Below are positions 53,746 to 63,192 of a stretch of DNA of 64,000 nucleotides, piece after piece. The first letter of the stretch is position 1; each line of letters begins with the position of its first letter. Origin of the DNA: an uncultured Planctomycetaceae bacterium (GTDB lineage: Bacteria > Planctomycetota > Planctomycetia > Planctomycetales > Planctomycetaceae); NCBI GenBank assembly GCA_937916515.1, contig CALFSX010000277.1, positions 1 through 64,000 on the forward strand, read 5' to 3'. The notes below the pieces were generated by a model that had not been told where the DNA came from, ran no database searches, and saw only the letters and a list, made by a program, of their open reading frames with translations. The position numbers and the translations under genes are program-made.

Positions 53746-56548
53746 TATTTTGGGTCGCCAACGCGGGAGGGGCGATCTGTGGTGGGACGGGCTGCGTCGG
53801 GGCTGTTGGTTGGATTTGCGGCGGGAGAAGTTCCTGAGTTAACACTTCAGCCGACGGGAAAGTGTCGGTTACACTGGGACCATCTGCCAAATAAAACTTA
53901 TCTTCCCAGACACCTTCTGCATTAATTTCCATGATCCCCATGTCTCGGAAGATGTTCAATCGATTCGATTCGTAGGTGACCCAGTCGCCGACCAGAGCAT
54001 TTTGTGCATTCAAAACCGCATCCAGGGCGTTCAGCAGGGATAAACTGTTATTTTGGCCAACTCCAGTGGCCACGTTATCGTATTGTAGAGCCGCATTGCG
54101 AACTGTCTGGCGGTCAATTTCCAATCGCTGCTCAGAAACCCTCAATTGCCGCCAGCTGCTGCGTACTGATTGTTTTACGGCATCTTCTGCCGCCATATAT
54201 ATTCTGCGAGCCCGTTGGTAGTCGATTAACGCAGCATTATAGTCGTTTCTTTGCACGACCTGATCGATTGGCGTCTTGAAGTCAATGCTCACATTGGTGT
54301 CGTCGCTGTTGGTTTTGCCGTCAATTCCAGATTCACCGGAGACTCTAACGTCCAGTCTTGCCTTAAGGGCGTTGGCTGCGATCTCAACGGCACGTCGTGA
54401 GTCCATAACGGCCCCTCTGGCATTCATCAGGTCGTGTCGGTTTTCCAGAGCAATCTGAACCACCTGTTCAATAGATGGAGTTTCCATTTGTCCCGGAATT
54501 ACGAACGAATTCAATGCGATGGCTTCGACTCGCAGTCCCGCCTGAACGACTTCAAGGCTTTGAGTAATCTGCAACAATTCTTCGCGAATCTGCACCGCCG
54601 CATCTCGAATGATGCCGCGGAACTCTTCGCCGGTCAGGCTCTGGTCTTCACCAAATTCGCCAACACTGGGCAGCTCAGACCATCCGTCTGGCAACTCGTC
54701 CTGTGAAATTTTCTGATCCGAGTTCTTGTCGAGGCTTGCAACGAGCGCGTCTTCTGAATCAGCCTTCAGCAGGTTATTGAGTAGTTCCAATTCCGTTGCG
54801 TATGATTTAAAGTCGCCTTCGTTCAGCCGATATAGCCGCAGGTCTCTGGCGACGTCCCGAATAACTCGATCTCGCTCCGCCTTGTTTCGAAACTGTCTGC
54901 CTGTCGTCGGGCCTGTGATGTCGTCCGCGGTTTCAGCAAGGATGTTTCGGATCGGCGTGAAATCACTTTGGACCTGGTCAAGTCCGACGATCTGGATTTT
55001 GTCTTTCAACGCCTTCAGATTTGCAATGTACGATTTCAGATCGGAGTACTCTGGAGGCAATCGTTCAGACGTGCGTACTCCCGGGGGGGCTGGAATTAAT
55101 GAGGGCCCCTGTTCTTTTGCGAAGTCCTTCAGTTCGTCGGCAAGACTCAGAATCTGATTGTCGATGAGTTCAAACGGACGGAGGAATGTGTCATCAACTG
55201 ACATCTGAATATCGGGCGGCAGGCCAAGTCGGATCTTGAAGCTGTCCAGCTGATCGGCAAGTTGCCGTCGAGCACTCTCCAGCTGGTTTTGTGCAGTGTT
55301 CAAGCGTGTTACCAGCTGCGAAACGCTCAGGCTAACAACTTGGTTTTCCCGCCAGCGAATCAGCTGTTGCACGGCAGACTGGTACTTTGGGTCCGAAGAA
55401 ATTGCCAGCAAATCTGCCTTTTGTTCTTCAGAAAGCAGGCCATTCCAAACAAGTGATTCGCCATCGTATTTGAACTTGGATCGCAAAGATTCGGGGATTT
55501 CAGCTCCCACAGGAAACTCAGACAGCCGCTCACGCACAACGCCGGGGTTCCAGCTGTCGGCAACCTGCCCAATTTCGATTTGTTCTTCCAGCTGGCGAAT
55601 GTTGTTCTGCTGGTTGAAAATATTCTGCACGGCAAGTTGCAGACGCAGGTAGTCTAAAGAAACATCGGTAAAGATTGTCTGGCGAAATCTGGCCATGTTT
55701 CTCACGATGTACAGCAGATTGCGTTCTGCCTGAGTCAATGATTCAAGACGTATCTTACGCCCAGCCTGCCGCAACAACGGCTGGCTGACTTCCCATGCCA
55801 ACGATGTCGCACTGACTCCACCGGAGCCCAGGTTCCACGTCACCGTGTTCAGCAGGTCCACGCTGAACTGGCCGCCTGCTGGCAAAAGTTGGGTGACACC
55901 AAGGCCAGTGCTGCGAGCTTGTCTTCCATCTTTGGTTAGAGCTGAATTGAACAGAACGCCGCCTGCACCAGCGGGAGTCATGTGGAAGCGAGCTCCCAGC
56001 AGAAAACGCTGTTCTGTGAGATCCAGGGCGGACAGGTACACATTTTCGATTTGCGTTTGAAATTCACGACTGTGAATATAGGTCAGCTCCAGGCTGTCTC
56101 GCAGATTTACACGAGGGATGTTTACCTGGTTATGGCTGTTGACCGGATTGTCCGTGAAGAGTTGAGTGTACGGGGCCAACCAGTTAGGGTTCTCCACGCT
56201 CACCGTGTCGCCCATGTCGTGCCAGCCTTTATAGCCTTCTCGCCCGCTGACTTGATGCATGAAAGCATGCGCAGCCGGATCGTCCGGTGGCAGTGGCGCA
56301 CAGTCAGGATCGTAGGGGTCGTGGAAGCGGCTGCGGCTGTCAGCAGCCAGATCGATACGCGGCAGTTGCCAGCGTTCATCGGTCTGCTTTTCGCTGATGG
56401 CCCGGTATGTGTCCGCCTCTGCCTGTTCTCGCCAAAATCGCCTTGAACAGCCAGTCATCGTCTGCAGCATGACAGCCGCCAACGCCATGGTCGTCATGGC
56501 GTTTGCAAATCTGCTGGTGTGTCTTCTGTTCGTCATTCGTCGCTCCAT
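53738..56548 (-). CDS. TolC-like outer-membrane efflux lipoprotein with EF-hand insert
   Basis: A 936-residue outer-membrane factor, much longer than TolC or NodT (about 450). The N-terminus ends in MLQTMTGCS, a probable lipobox. Both TolC-type repeats can be seen: ~120-360 (DSLELTYIHSREFQTQIENV, LAWEVSQPLLRQAG) and ~690-880 (IEQVVQIALENRHDLMNARG, RNDYNAALIDYQRARR). Between them are long helices and, near residue 603, an EF-hand-like loop DKNSDQKISQDE. It is the first gene of the operon and overlaps the adaptor gene by 8 bp. M5 (56536) is a possible alternative start. Confidence 0.9.
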   Translation of the reverse strand: MERRMTNRRHTSRFANAMTTMALAAVMLQTMTGCSRRFWREQAEADTYRAISEKQTDERWQLPRIDLAADSRSRFHDPYDPDCAPLPPDDPAAHAFMHQVSGREGYKGWHDMGDTVSVENPNWLAPYTQLFTDNPVNSHNQVNIPRVNLRDSLELTYIHSREFQTQIENVYLSALDLTEQRFLLGARFHMTPAGAGGVLFNSALTKDGRQARSTGLGVTQLLPAGGQFSVDLLNTVTWNLGSGGVSATSLAWEVSQPLLRQAGRKIRLESLTQAERNLLYIVRNMARFRQTIFTDVSLDYLRLQLAVQNIFNQQNNIRQLEEQIEIGQVADSWNPGVVRERLSEFPVGAEIPESLRSKFKYDGESLVWNGLLSEEQKADLLAISSDPKYQSAVQQLIRWRENQVVSLSVSQLVTRLNTAQNQLESARRQLADQLDSFKIRLGLPPDIQMSVDDTFLRPFELIDNQILSLADELKDFAKEQGPSLIPAPPGVRTSERLPPEYSDLKSYIANLKALKDKIQIVGLDQVQSDFTPIRNILAETADDITGPTTGRQFRNKAERDRVIRDVARDLRLYRLNEGDFKSYATELELLNNLLKADSEDALVASLDKNSDQKISQDELPDGWSELPSVGEFGEDQSLTGEEFRGIIRDAAVQIREELLQITQSLEVVQAGLRVEAIALNSFVIPGQMETPSIEQVVQIALENRHDLMNARGAVMDSRRAVEIAANALKARLDVRVSGESGIDGKTNSDDTNVSIDFKTPIDQVVQRNDYNAALIDYQRARRIYMAAEDAVKQSVRSSWRQLRVSEQRLEIDRQTVRNAALQYDNVATGVGQNNSLSLLNALDAVLNAQNALVGDWVTYESNRLNIFRDMGIMEINAEGVWEDKFYLADGPSVTDTFPSAEVLTQELLPPQIQPTAPTQPVPPQIAPPALATQNNE

Positions 56549-56947
56549 GTTCCGGTGGGACGTCGGCAGACAGCTGGAAACCAGCCGTTACCTGCCGCAA
56601 CACGATGCAGTATTTCCAGATCGCGCGGTGGTACCGACGGTATCGAATTCGACAAACGAATCGGTAATGCTGAACGCAGATGCGGTGCGATGAGTAGCTT
56701 TCGCACAACCGTCACGTCGGGGGCAGGAGCATTCCGTGCGACTGATGAATGTGTTAGGAGCCGCAGCAGTAGAACTATCCGCAGCGTCGGAATAATCGTC
56801 ACAGCTTAACGGCGCAGCGGAACGTATGGCGTGGGACGAACGTTTTGTCTTGTACCAAGGCGCGCATTGGCTGCCTTGCACGCATTCAGACGCTGAATTT
56901 CAGCAGCCTATCGTGGGCCGCTGAATTCACGATACCGATGTATTGCT
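56549..56947. other. Intergenic region before the efflux operon
   Basis: About 400 bases. Several overlapping open frames on both strands (for example 56533-56802) overlap the start of the TolC-like gene and are not supported. The operon promoter should be close to 56560-56650. I see nothing else. Confidence 0.5.
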
Positions 56948-59356
56948 CTATGGCAGTTTAGAGTCGGCTGTTTCGGCCGATTGTTCCGCCGGGGCACCGG
57001 AGTCCTGCGGATATACGATCAAGCGGTCGTGGCACAGGATAATCAGATCTGCCAGGCCGTCATCCGTGACGTCAGCCACAAGGCCTTCACGTGGCTCTGT
57101 GCCGCGCGAGTTCGATTCTGTGACCAGTCGCTTTTCTTCGTAGACTCGAAAGTGAGTTGCTTCCTTCAGGCCTTTGTCGGCGTCAAAGTGCAGCAATTCG
57201 ATGCCGTCGATGCTGGTGTCGATAATTGCCAGATCAACTTTGCTGTCGCCGTTCAGGTCTCCGGCGATGATGTCAGCGGCATACGCGTCTTCTCGATCTG
57301 ATTCGTACGATGCGATTTCCTGCAGGTTGGAATCGATCCGACCGGAATACAACACGGCAAACTGTTGCTGACCGAACAACAGCAGGTCGTCCTTGCTGTC
57401 GCCGTTAAGGTCGGCAACGTGAACTGACGAAAAACGCAGCGATCCCAGTTCGACTTCCTTCCATGGTCGGTAAAGCCCGTTTGCTTCCTTAAGAATTCGC
57501 AGCTTCTTCACGCCCGCGTCGATCAACACAACTTCATCACCATCGCTGTCGTCAAGATTCAAAACGGCAACTCCGGAAATGCGAGCTTTGGATTCACCCG
57601 CATTAAACTGATCGGCGACCGTCCAGCTGTTTTCTTTGTAGACCATTTTGCGAGCAAACGCTTCGCGAGCCACGAACAGTGAGCCTTCTTTGGCAAACAG
57701 TTCGCCGGCTGAAGTTGTGCCCAGATTCAGAGGCTTGATTTCAGACGTGGCCGCTGCAGCTTTATCATCCAACATGCCGGGGATTCGGAAAACACCCTTA
57801 TTACCGGATCCGTTTGGCACGACCAATAGATCACGCAGGCCATTTTTGTCAGCGGCGATGGTCATCAGATTGACGCCACGTGAACCAATCGCAGCAGCGT
57901 CCAGAGTTTGCGTTGCCGCTGCTTCCACCCATTCGTCATCGTCTGCCGAAATTTTCAGATATTGCAGCATCACTTTTGCAGAATTTCCGGAACCTTTCTT
58001 TTGGCACACAACCAGGCGGCTGGATGATTCTCCGGGCAGGCATTGAATGGCGGCCAGCTCAAAACCGTCCATCGGCCTGGCCACAGTTTGGGGGAAAGTC
58101 ATGCGGCCATCTTGAAACTGACTGACGGCTACTGCGGACTCGGTAGAGCTCATCAGAACAATTTCTGCCTTGCCATCGCCGTCGATATCTGTGCTGCAGA
58201 TATCGCTGGCTCCAAGCAGGCTGGGGTACGTGACAGCGGTGTCCAGCCCATCGATTCCGTTTTGCCGATAGACGAGCACTTGAGCATTTTCCGGATCGGT
58301 GACCACAACATCGTTAAGCTTGTCGCCGTCGATGTCGCCGATGGTGATGGCTCGATCACGACTTCCGGATGCTTCGCCGATTCCGAACTGCACCAGTCGA
58401 GCAGGAAGTTCGCCGGATTCCTGTGCGATTTTGGTTAGCCTGGAAATCTGCACGCGACCAGTGCGGCTGTCGACGGTCAGTAGTTCTTTGCCGGGTTCCT
58501 GATCGACGTCATAAAGTGTGACTGATCGAGGCTGGTTGAGATCGAAGCGTACTTCCGGCCCAAGGCGTCCATCTTTGGTTTGCAGTCGAGCACACAGGCC
58601 GCGTTCTGAACCTTCGTTGGCTTGGTAGCTCAGGTCGTCTCGGCCGTCTCCATCCAGGTCGGCAATTTGAATCAGCGACAGTTGGCTTGACGTGTTGATC
58701 AACGGTAACGGAGCGTCCATGGTGCCTTCTTCGTTTTGAAGGATGATGTACGTGACGTTTTTACCAAGCACAGCAATGTCTGCTCGTTTGTCTCCGTTAA
58801 GATCGCCTGACGCAATCATCCAGGCGGCGGGTGTCAGATCGGGTAGCCGAGTTGACCATTTCTGCGACCATTCCGTCTTGCCCGCTTCTGGCTGATAACG
58901 AATCACAAGGCTGTCCGGCGTTCCGATATAGGCGGCATCGATGCGACCGTCGTTGTTGAAGTCGTTGCAGATGAGCCCGGCGATTTGCTTGTCGACGGAA
59001 ATCTGCCGCACTTCGAATCGCCAGTCGGATTTCAGATCGTTAACCATTCGGCCAGTGCGAGCTGGGTCGGCCTTGGCATCTTTTTGTTGCTTAAACAAAC
59101 GCAGGCAGCTGGTGCGATTATCAACCGTTAAGATGTCGGTCAGGCCATCGGAATCGAAGTCTCCTGCAGACAAAGCGAACGCTCGTTCGTCAAGCTTGTA
59201 CAACTCGACTCCGGAAAATCCGTAGAACTGAGCATACTGATTGGCCTCTTTTTCCTGAGCCTGGCTGCTGTTGAAGGTATGCGGCAAAATAAATGCCGCG
59301 ATGCACGACAGTACAATCCGTGGAATGGAATTCGAAGCGATCAAAGATAAATTCAC
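56948..59356 (-). CDS. Large secreted FG-GAP/VCBS repeat protein
   Basis: An exported protein of 802 residues. The signal peptide includes RIVLSCIAAFILPHTFN and cleaves near SSQAQ. Many VCBS/FG-GAP blades follow with Asp-rich loops: DFDSDGLTDILTV, DFNNDGRIDAAYI, DLNGDKRADIAVL, DLDGDGRDDLSYQ, DIDGDKLNDVVVT, DIDGDGKAEIVLM, DLNGDSKDDLLLF, DLNGDSKVDLAII and DVTDDGLADLIIL. This predicts one or two seven-bladed propellers binding calcium. No catalytic motif is visible. It probably works at the cell surface. Confidence 0.92.
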   Translation of the reverse strand: MNLSLIASNSIPRIVLSCIAAFILPHTFNSSQAQEKEANQYAQFYGFSGVELYKLDERAFALSAGDFDSDGLTDILTVDNRTSCLRLFKQQKDAKADPARTGRMVNDLKSDWRFEVRQISVDKQIAGLICNDFNNDGRIDAAYIGTPDSLVIRYQPEAGKTEWSQKWSTRLPDLTPAAWMIASGDLNGDKRADIAVLGKNVTYIILQNEEGTMDAPLPLINTSSQLSLIQIADLDGDGRDDLSYQANEGSERGLCARLQTKDGRLGPEVRFDLNQPRSVTLYDVDQEPGKELLTVDSRTGRVQISRLTKIAQESGELPARLVQFGIGEASGSRDRAITIGDIDGDKLNDVVVTDPENAQVLVYRQNGIDGLDTAVTYPSLLGASDICSTDIDGDGKAEIVLMSSTESAVAVSQFQDGRMTFPQTVARPMDGFELAAIQCLPGESSSRLVVCQKKGSGNSAKVMLQYLKISADDDEWVEAAATQTLDAAAIGSRGVNLMTIAADKNGLRDLLVVPNGSGNKGVFRIPGMLDDKAAAATSEIKPLNLGTTSAGELFAKEGSLFVAREAFARKMVYKENSWTVADQFNAGESKARISGVAVLNLDDSDGDEVVLIDAGVKKLRILKEANGLYRPWKEVELGSLRFSSVHVADLNGDSKDDLLLFGQQQFAVLYSGRIDSNLQEIASYESDREDAYAADIIAGDLNGDSKVDLAIIDTSIDGIELLHFDADKGLKEATHFRVYEEKRLVTESNSRGTEPREGLVADVTDDGLADLIILCHDRLIVYPQDSGAPAEQSAETADSKLP

Positions 59357-59516
59357 AGGAACAGCCTTTAGCAGCGTACCAGGTCAAACATTACAGTGCC
59401 CGATATTCTTGAAAGCTAAGCCCCCCGATGCAAGCGCCGCGAATTCCAGCACGAACAGAATTGCCGCGTTCCGTGGTGGATACGGTACACTATGTGAATG
59501 ATTTGGCCATTTATCT
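59357..59516. other. Intergenic region before the repeat at 59517
   Basis: About 160 bases between the minus-strand VCBS gene and the repeat. It should hold the promoter of the VCBS gene. No structure noted. Confidence 0.4.
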
Positions 59517-59652
59517 CTAACAAGGGCTGCGCCCTTGACCTGATGGCGTGGTTGGCTGCAAGACATGGGACGTCGGAATCGCCGAGCCGCTCCGTTGTCG
59601 CTACGACCAACATGCACGCACCGTGCACGCATCATTTTGAGGAAAACTCTTA
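59517..59652 (+). repeat. Family-1 dispersed repeat, full copy
   Basis: CTAAC at 59517-59521, palindrome AAGGGCTGCGCCCTT, the core GGAATCGCCGAGCCGC..GTTGTCGCTACGA, tail hairpin GCACG-CAC-CGTGC, and end near CTCTTAAG. The end boundary has decayed from CTAAC. It lies about 160 bp before the LolA-like gene. Confidence 0.88.
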
Positions 59653-59808
59653 AGCTTGCGAATTGCCCCGCGAACAACCGGCAGCGACAAATCCTTGTCT
59701 GTCGAGCAGATTTCCGGGCGGGCGGATAGCCTTAACGCCTTGGGAGCTGGTACTTTTGTGGTCGCCGGGGTATTCGAAATTGTATTCCTTACGTCGTGGG
59801 AATTTGCG

Positions 59809-60792
59809 ATGCGCACGATTGTTGTTGGGGCTGTGTTGATGCTGGTGGCAGTTCCGTGTTTTGCAACCACTCAGGAATTGCCGACCGTCGATGAAATTCG
59901 CAGCCACCTGCGACAATGGCGAGAAAGCCTGGGCACGTTTCGTATTCACTATCAAATCAAAAGTGCGGATTCTGACACCCAGAGCACTACTGATCGCGAT
60001 TATCTGTTAACTGAGAGTCACGACTATCTGGATGTCGAGGTTACATCTGGCGGATGGGGCAATCCACCTCCCCGAAAGGTGATATCCGGCGGAAATTCAG
60101 AGAAGTCTTTTAACGCCCGATACTCGACAGCGGATGACGGCAAGACGTGGCATCATGACTCACTTCACGAAGATCCCCGTCACGCTGGACGGACAAAACT
60201 TCTGAACCCGCTGACACCATTGTGGCTTCTGTTTGATCACAAATCTGAACGCTGGTTGGATGAATACTACTTCGACGATCATCGAGTTACCGTTAGTGGG
60301 CGAGAACTGGTCGATGGTGAAAGCTGCGTGGTTCTGGACGTGACTTATGTATACAACGGGGAAGTCGATGGGCAAGGGGCGCGGATTTGGCTGGCCGAAG
60401 ACAAGAATTTTCTGATCAAGAAAGTGACCCCCAATCCAAGTCTTCACACCGGCAGACTTGATGCCGACTATCTTTGCGAGGAATTTCGGAAAACCGGCGA
60501 CCACTGGTACCCATATCGGGGACAGTTTTTGTTGCCACCTGATGATTCCCATTGGGAAGTACTGGACTTTGAAGTGAATCCGCCGGTCACCGAAGAAATG
60601 TTTGAGGCTCCTCCGATGATTGGAATGATTTCTGGTCGTCGGTTTAAGCCGCCCATTGTCAATCATCAACCGGTTGAAACTGCAGAGCCTCAAAATTCCC
60701 TGGTAACCCGAGTGGCCGGTGTGCTGGTCTTTGTTGGATGCCTTGGAATTCTGGCGTGGTGGAACACTCGACGCTCCGAAGAAATTACCTGA
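59809..60792 (+). CDS. Secreted LolA-like protein with C-terminal membrane helix
   Basis: A protein of 327 residues with a signal peptide (MRTIVVGAVLMLVAVPCFAT) and a beta-rich domain resembling outer-membrane lipoprotein-sorting (LolA/LolB-like) proteins in planctomycetes: SLGTFRIHYQIKSADSD, YYFDDHRVTVSGRELVDGES, VVLDVTYV, RIWLAEDKNFLIKKVT, and HWYPYRGQF. A C-terminal helix (VAGVLVFVGCLGILAWW) anchors it in the membrane. ATG 59809 is chosen over the frame open from 59656, as it begins the signal peptide. The family assignment is by pattern, so low to moderate. Confidence 0.72.
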   Translation: MRTIVVGAVLMLVAVPCFATTQELPTVDEIRSHLRQWRESLGTFRIHYQIKSADSDTQSTTDRDYLLTESHDYLDVEVTSGGWGNPPPRKVISGGNSEKSFNARYSTADDGKTWHHDSLHEDPRHAGRTKLLNPLTPLWLLFDHKSERWLDEYYFDDHRVTVSGRELVDGESCVVLDVTYVYNGEVDGQGARIWLAEDKNFLIKKVTPNPSLHTGRLDADYLCEEFRKTGDHWYPYRGQFLLPPDDSHWEVLDFEVNPPVTEEMFEAPPMIGMISGRRFKPPIVNHQPVETAEPQNSLVTRVAGVLVFVGCLGILAWWNTRRSEEIT

Positions 60793-60917
60793 TCGGTTTT
60801 GTATTTCGGCTGACCTGGATACAACTCACAAGACCTCCCGATCCGTTCTTTGCGCAGTTGGCTGAAGTCTTCTGGCGACGTTTCGGAAACGTCTGCGTGA
60901 GTCACCGTTTAGATTCG

Positions 60918-62822
60918 CTATTCCAGCGCTTCCCAGCGTGTGAAGCAGTGTTGCAACTGTTGATCGACTTCTTCCGCTTCTTTTTGGGTGGCCGCAATTT
61001 CAGAGCCGTCTTGTTTATAGAAGGCTGGGTCGGCCATCAAAGCGTGCAGTTCTTTCTGGCGAGTTTCCAGCTTGTCGATCTTTTCCGGCAACTCATCCAG
61101 TTCGCGTTGTTCTTTGAAGCTGAGTTTGCGAGGCTTTGCGGCTTCGGTTTTTACCGCAACGAGTTGTGGTTTTTGAGTTGCCGCTAAGGCTGCATCTGCC
61201 GCGGCTGCCGTTTTAACGCGGTTTTGTTTTTGACGCTGCCAGTCGTCGTAGCCGCCGTCGAATTCTTCCACAATGGCGTTGCCTTCGAACACGATCGTGC
61301 TGGTCACAACGTTGTTCAGGAATGCTCGATCGTGGCTGACAATTAACGCGGTTCCGCCAAACTGAGTCATGGCGTCTTCCAGCAGTTCCAGCGTTTCGGC
61401 GTCCAGGTCGTTTGTCGGTTCGTCCAGGACTAAAACGTTGGCGGGTTTCGTCAGAAGTTTGGCCAGCAACAAGCGGTTGCGTTCTCCACCGCTAAGATAT
61501 TCAACTCGCGTGTGAGCGCGATCCGGCGTAAACAGAAAGTCCTGCAGATAGCCCATCACGTGCCGCTTGGCGCCGTTGATCATTAGTTCGTCCGTGCCTT
61601 CGCTGACGTTTTCTCGCGCGGATTTTGACGGATCCAGTTGGCCTCGCAGCTGATCGAAATACGCCACCGACATATTTGTGCCGAGCTTCACTTCGCCCTG
61701 TTCGGGAACCAGTTCGCCCAGAAGGATCTTCAGCAGTGTTGACTTGCCGATACCGTTCGGTCCAATGACACCAATTTTGTCGCCTCGGAAAACAGTCGTG
61801 CTGAAATCTTTGATCAGCGCAGGTCCACCAAAACCGTGAGTCACATTTTTCAGTTGAGCCACCAGGCGTCCGGACTTTTCCGCGGCCTGCAGTTGCAGTT
61901 TGGCGGTTCCCATTTTTTCACGACGTTCGCTGCGTTCGGTTCGCATCTTCTTAAGAGCTCGGACGCGGCCTTCGTTGCGAGTTCGACGGGCTTTAATACC
62001 CTGCCGGATCCACTTTTCTTCTTCCGCCAGCTTGCGGTCAAAATGTGCTTGAGCCGTTTCTTCGGCGGCCAGCAGGTCGTCGCGACGTTTTAAAAAGGTT
62101 TCGTAGTCGCACGTCCAGTCGAACAAACGACCTCGGTCAACTTCCACAATGCGATTGGCGATTTCCTGCAGGAAGACTCGATCGTGAGTTACGAAAATCA
62201 GAGTACCGGCGAATCGCGACAGGTAATCCTGCAGCCACAGAATGGATTCGATATCCAAATGGTTTGTGGGTTCGTCCAGCAGCAGAATGTCCGGCTTGCG
62301 AATCATCGCCTGAGCCAACAATACTCGACGCTTCATTCCCGCCGAAAGTTCGTTGAAGGGCTTGTCTGCTGGCAGCTGCATTTCCTGTAGAAGTCCGTCC
62401 AGGCGGTCGCCCGCGTCCCACAATTCCGCTTCGCCAAGTCCTTCGCTGGCGGCGTCGTAGCGAGTCTGGTCTTTAGCGGACAGCGGTTCGCCGTTTTGCA
62501 TCACGTTGTTGAAGTGACGATAATCAATGACGAATTTCGCATCGCTTCCGAACGCTTCGGCGGCGACTTCGAAGGCCGTCTGATGGTCGCCTTCCGGAAC
62601 TTCCTGCGACAGCCGAGCAATCACGGTTTCCGGCGCGATGGCGATATTGCCGTCGTCCGGAGCCAGCTGCCCGTCGATGAGCTTCATCAAAGTCGACTTG
62701 CCGGCTCCATTTCGCCCGACCAGTCCGATACGTTCGCCGCGTTCGATGTGCAGCGTGGCATCCTTCATCAACGCCGGATGAGAATACGCAAACGAGATAT
62801 TATTTAAGCTGAGTAGTGCCAT
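60918..62822 (-). CDS. ABC-F family ATPase, Uup type
   Basis: A 634-residue cytosolic protein with two ABC domains and no membrane helices. Walker A motifs are GRNGAGKST and GPNGIGKST; signatures are LSAGMKRRVLLAQ and LSGGERNRLLLA; Walker B are LLLDEPTNHLD and LVLDEPTNDLD. The C-terminal coiled coil (KLSFKEQRELDELPEKIDKL) is the mark of Uup. ABC-F proteins act on ribosomes or recombination intermediates. The frame begins at 62867, but ATG 62822 starts the typical MALLSLNNISFAYS. It diverges from the pantothenate kinase gene over 370 bp. Confidence 0.93.
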   Translation of the reverse strand: MALLSLNNISFAYSHPALMKDATLHIERGERIGLVGRNGAGKSTLMKLIDGQLAPDDGNIAIAPETVIARLSQEVPEGDHQTAFEVAAEAFGSDAKFVIDYRHFNNVMQNGEPLSAKDQTRYDAASEGLGEAELWDAGDRLDGLLQEMQLPADKPFNELSAGMKRRVLLAQAMIRKPDILLLDEPTNHLDIESILWLQDYLSRFAGTLIFVTHDRVFLQEIANRIVEVDRGRLFDWTCDYETFLKRRDDLLAAEETAQAHFDRKLAEEEKWIRQGIKARRTRNEGRVRALKKMRTERSERREKMGTAKLQLQAAEKSGRLVAQLKNVTHGFGGPALIKDFSTTVFRGDKIGVIGPNGIGKSTLLKILLGELVPEQGEVKLGTNMSVAYFDQLRGQLDPSKSARENVSEGTDELMINGAKRHVMGYLQDFLFTPDRAHTRVEYLSGGERNRLLLAKLLTKPANVLVLDEPTNDLDAETLELLEDAMTQFGGTALIVSHDRAFLNNVVTSTIVFEGNAIVEEFDGGYDDWQRQKQNRVKTAAAADAALAATQKPQLVAVKTEAAKPRKLSFKEQRELDELPEKIDKLETRQKELHALMADPAFYKQDGSEIAATQKEAEEVDQQLQHCFTRWEALE

Positions 62823-63192
62823 GCGGCGGACTGTACGACGGCAATTCGTCGCTTGCGACGGTATCACAGCGGATTCAGTTCAATTCCTGGCGAAAAGACG
62901 CCGGAACCAGCGAAGTCGTCGATATGAGACCCTCCGTTTGCCGTTTTGACGAGCAGACGGACGAACTTCGTGGTATTCTGCCGTAGGTTGGGATCGCGAC
63001 CGGAACCGTGAATTTTGGCAAATATTGGACGCGGAAATGTCTGAACGATCGTTTCCTGCTGGGCATTTTGCCCGGCAAGGCCCGATTAAGTTTCCTGGCC
63101 AATTCAGCACAGTCTTATCCAGCTGCTTCAACGCAACGTCACCGCTTCAACCAAAACTTCAGCACAACGAAACTTCCAGCTGCGACTTGCCC
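62823..63192. other. Divergent intergenic region between uup-like gene and coaX
   Basis: About 370 bases. Promoters for both genes should lie here. The short frame at 63008-63196 overlaps the coaX start and is rejected; no other structure stands out. Confidence 0.5.

Noticed and set aside
56533-56802. Open frame overlapping the start of the TolC-like gene
   Set aside because: Overlaps the real coding start and has no supporting signal.
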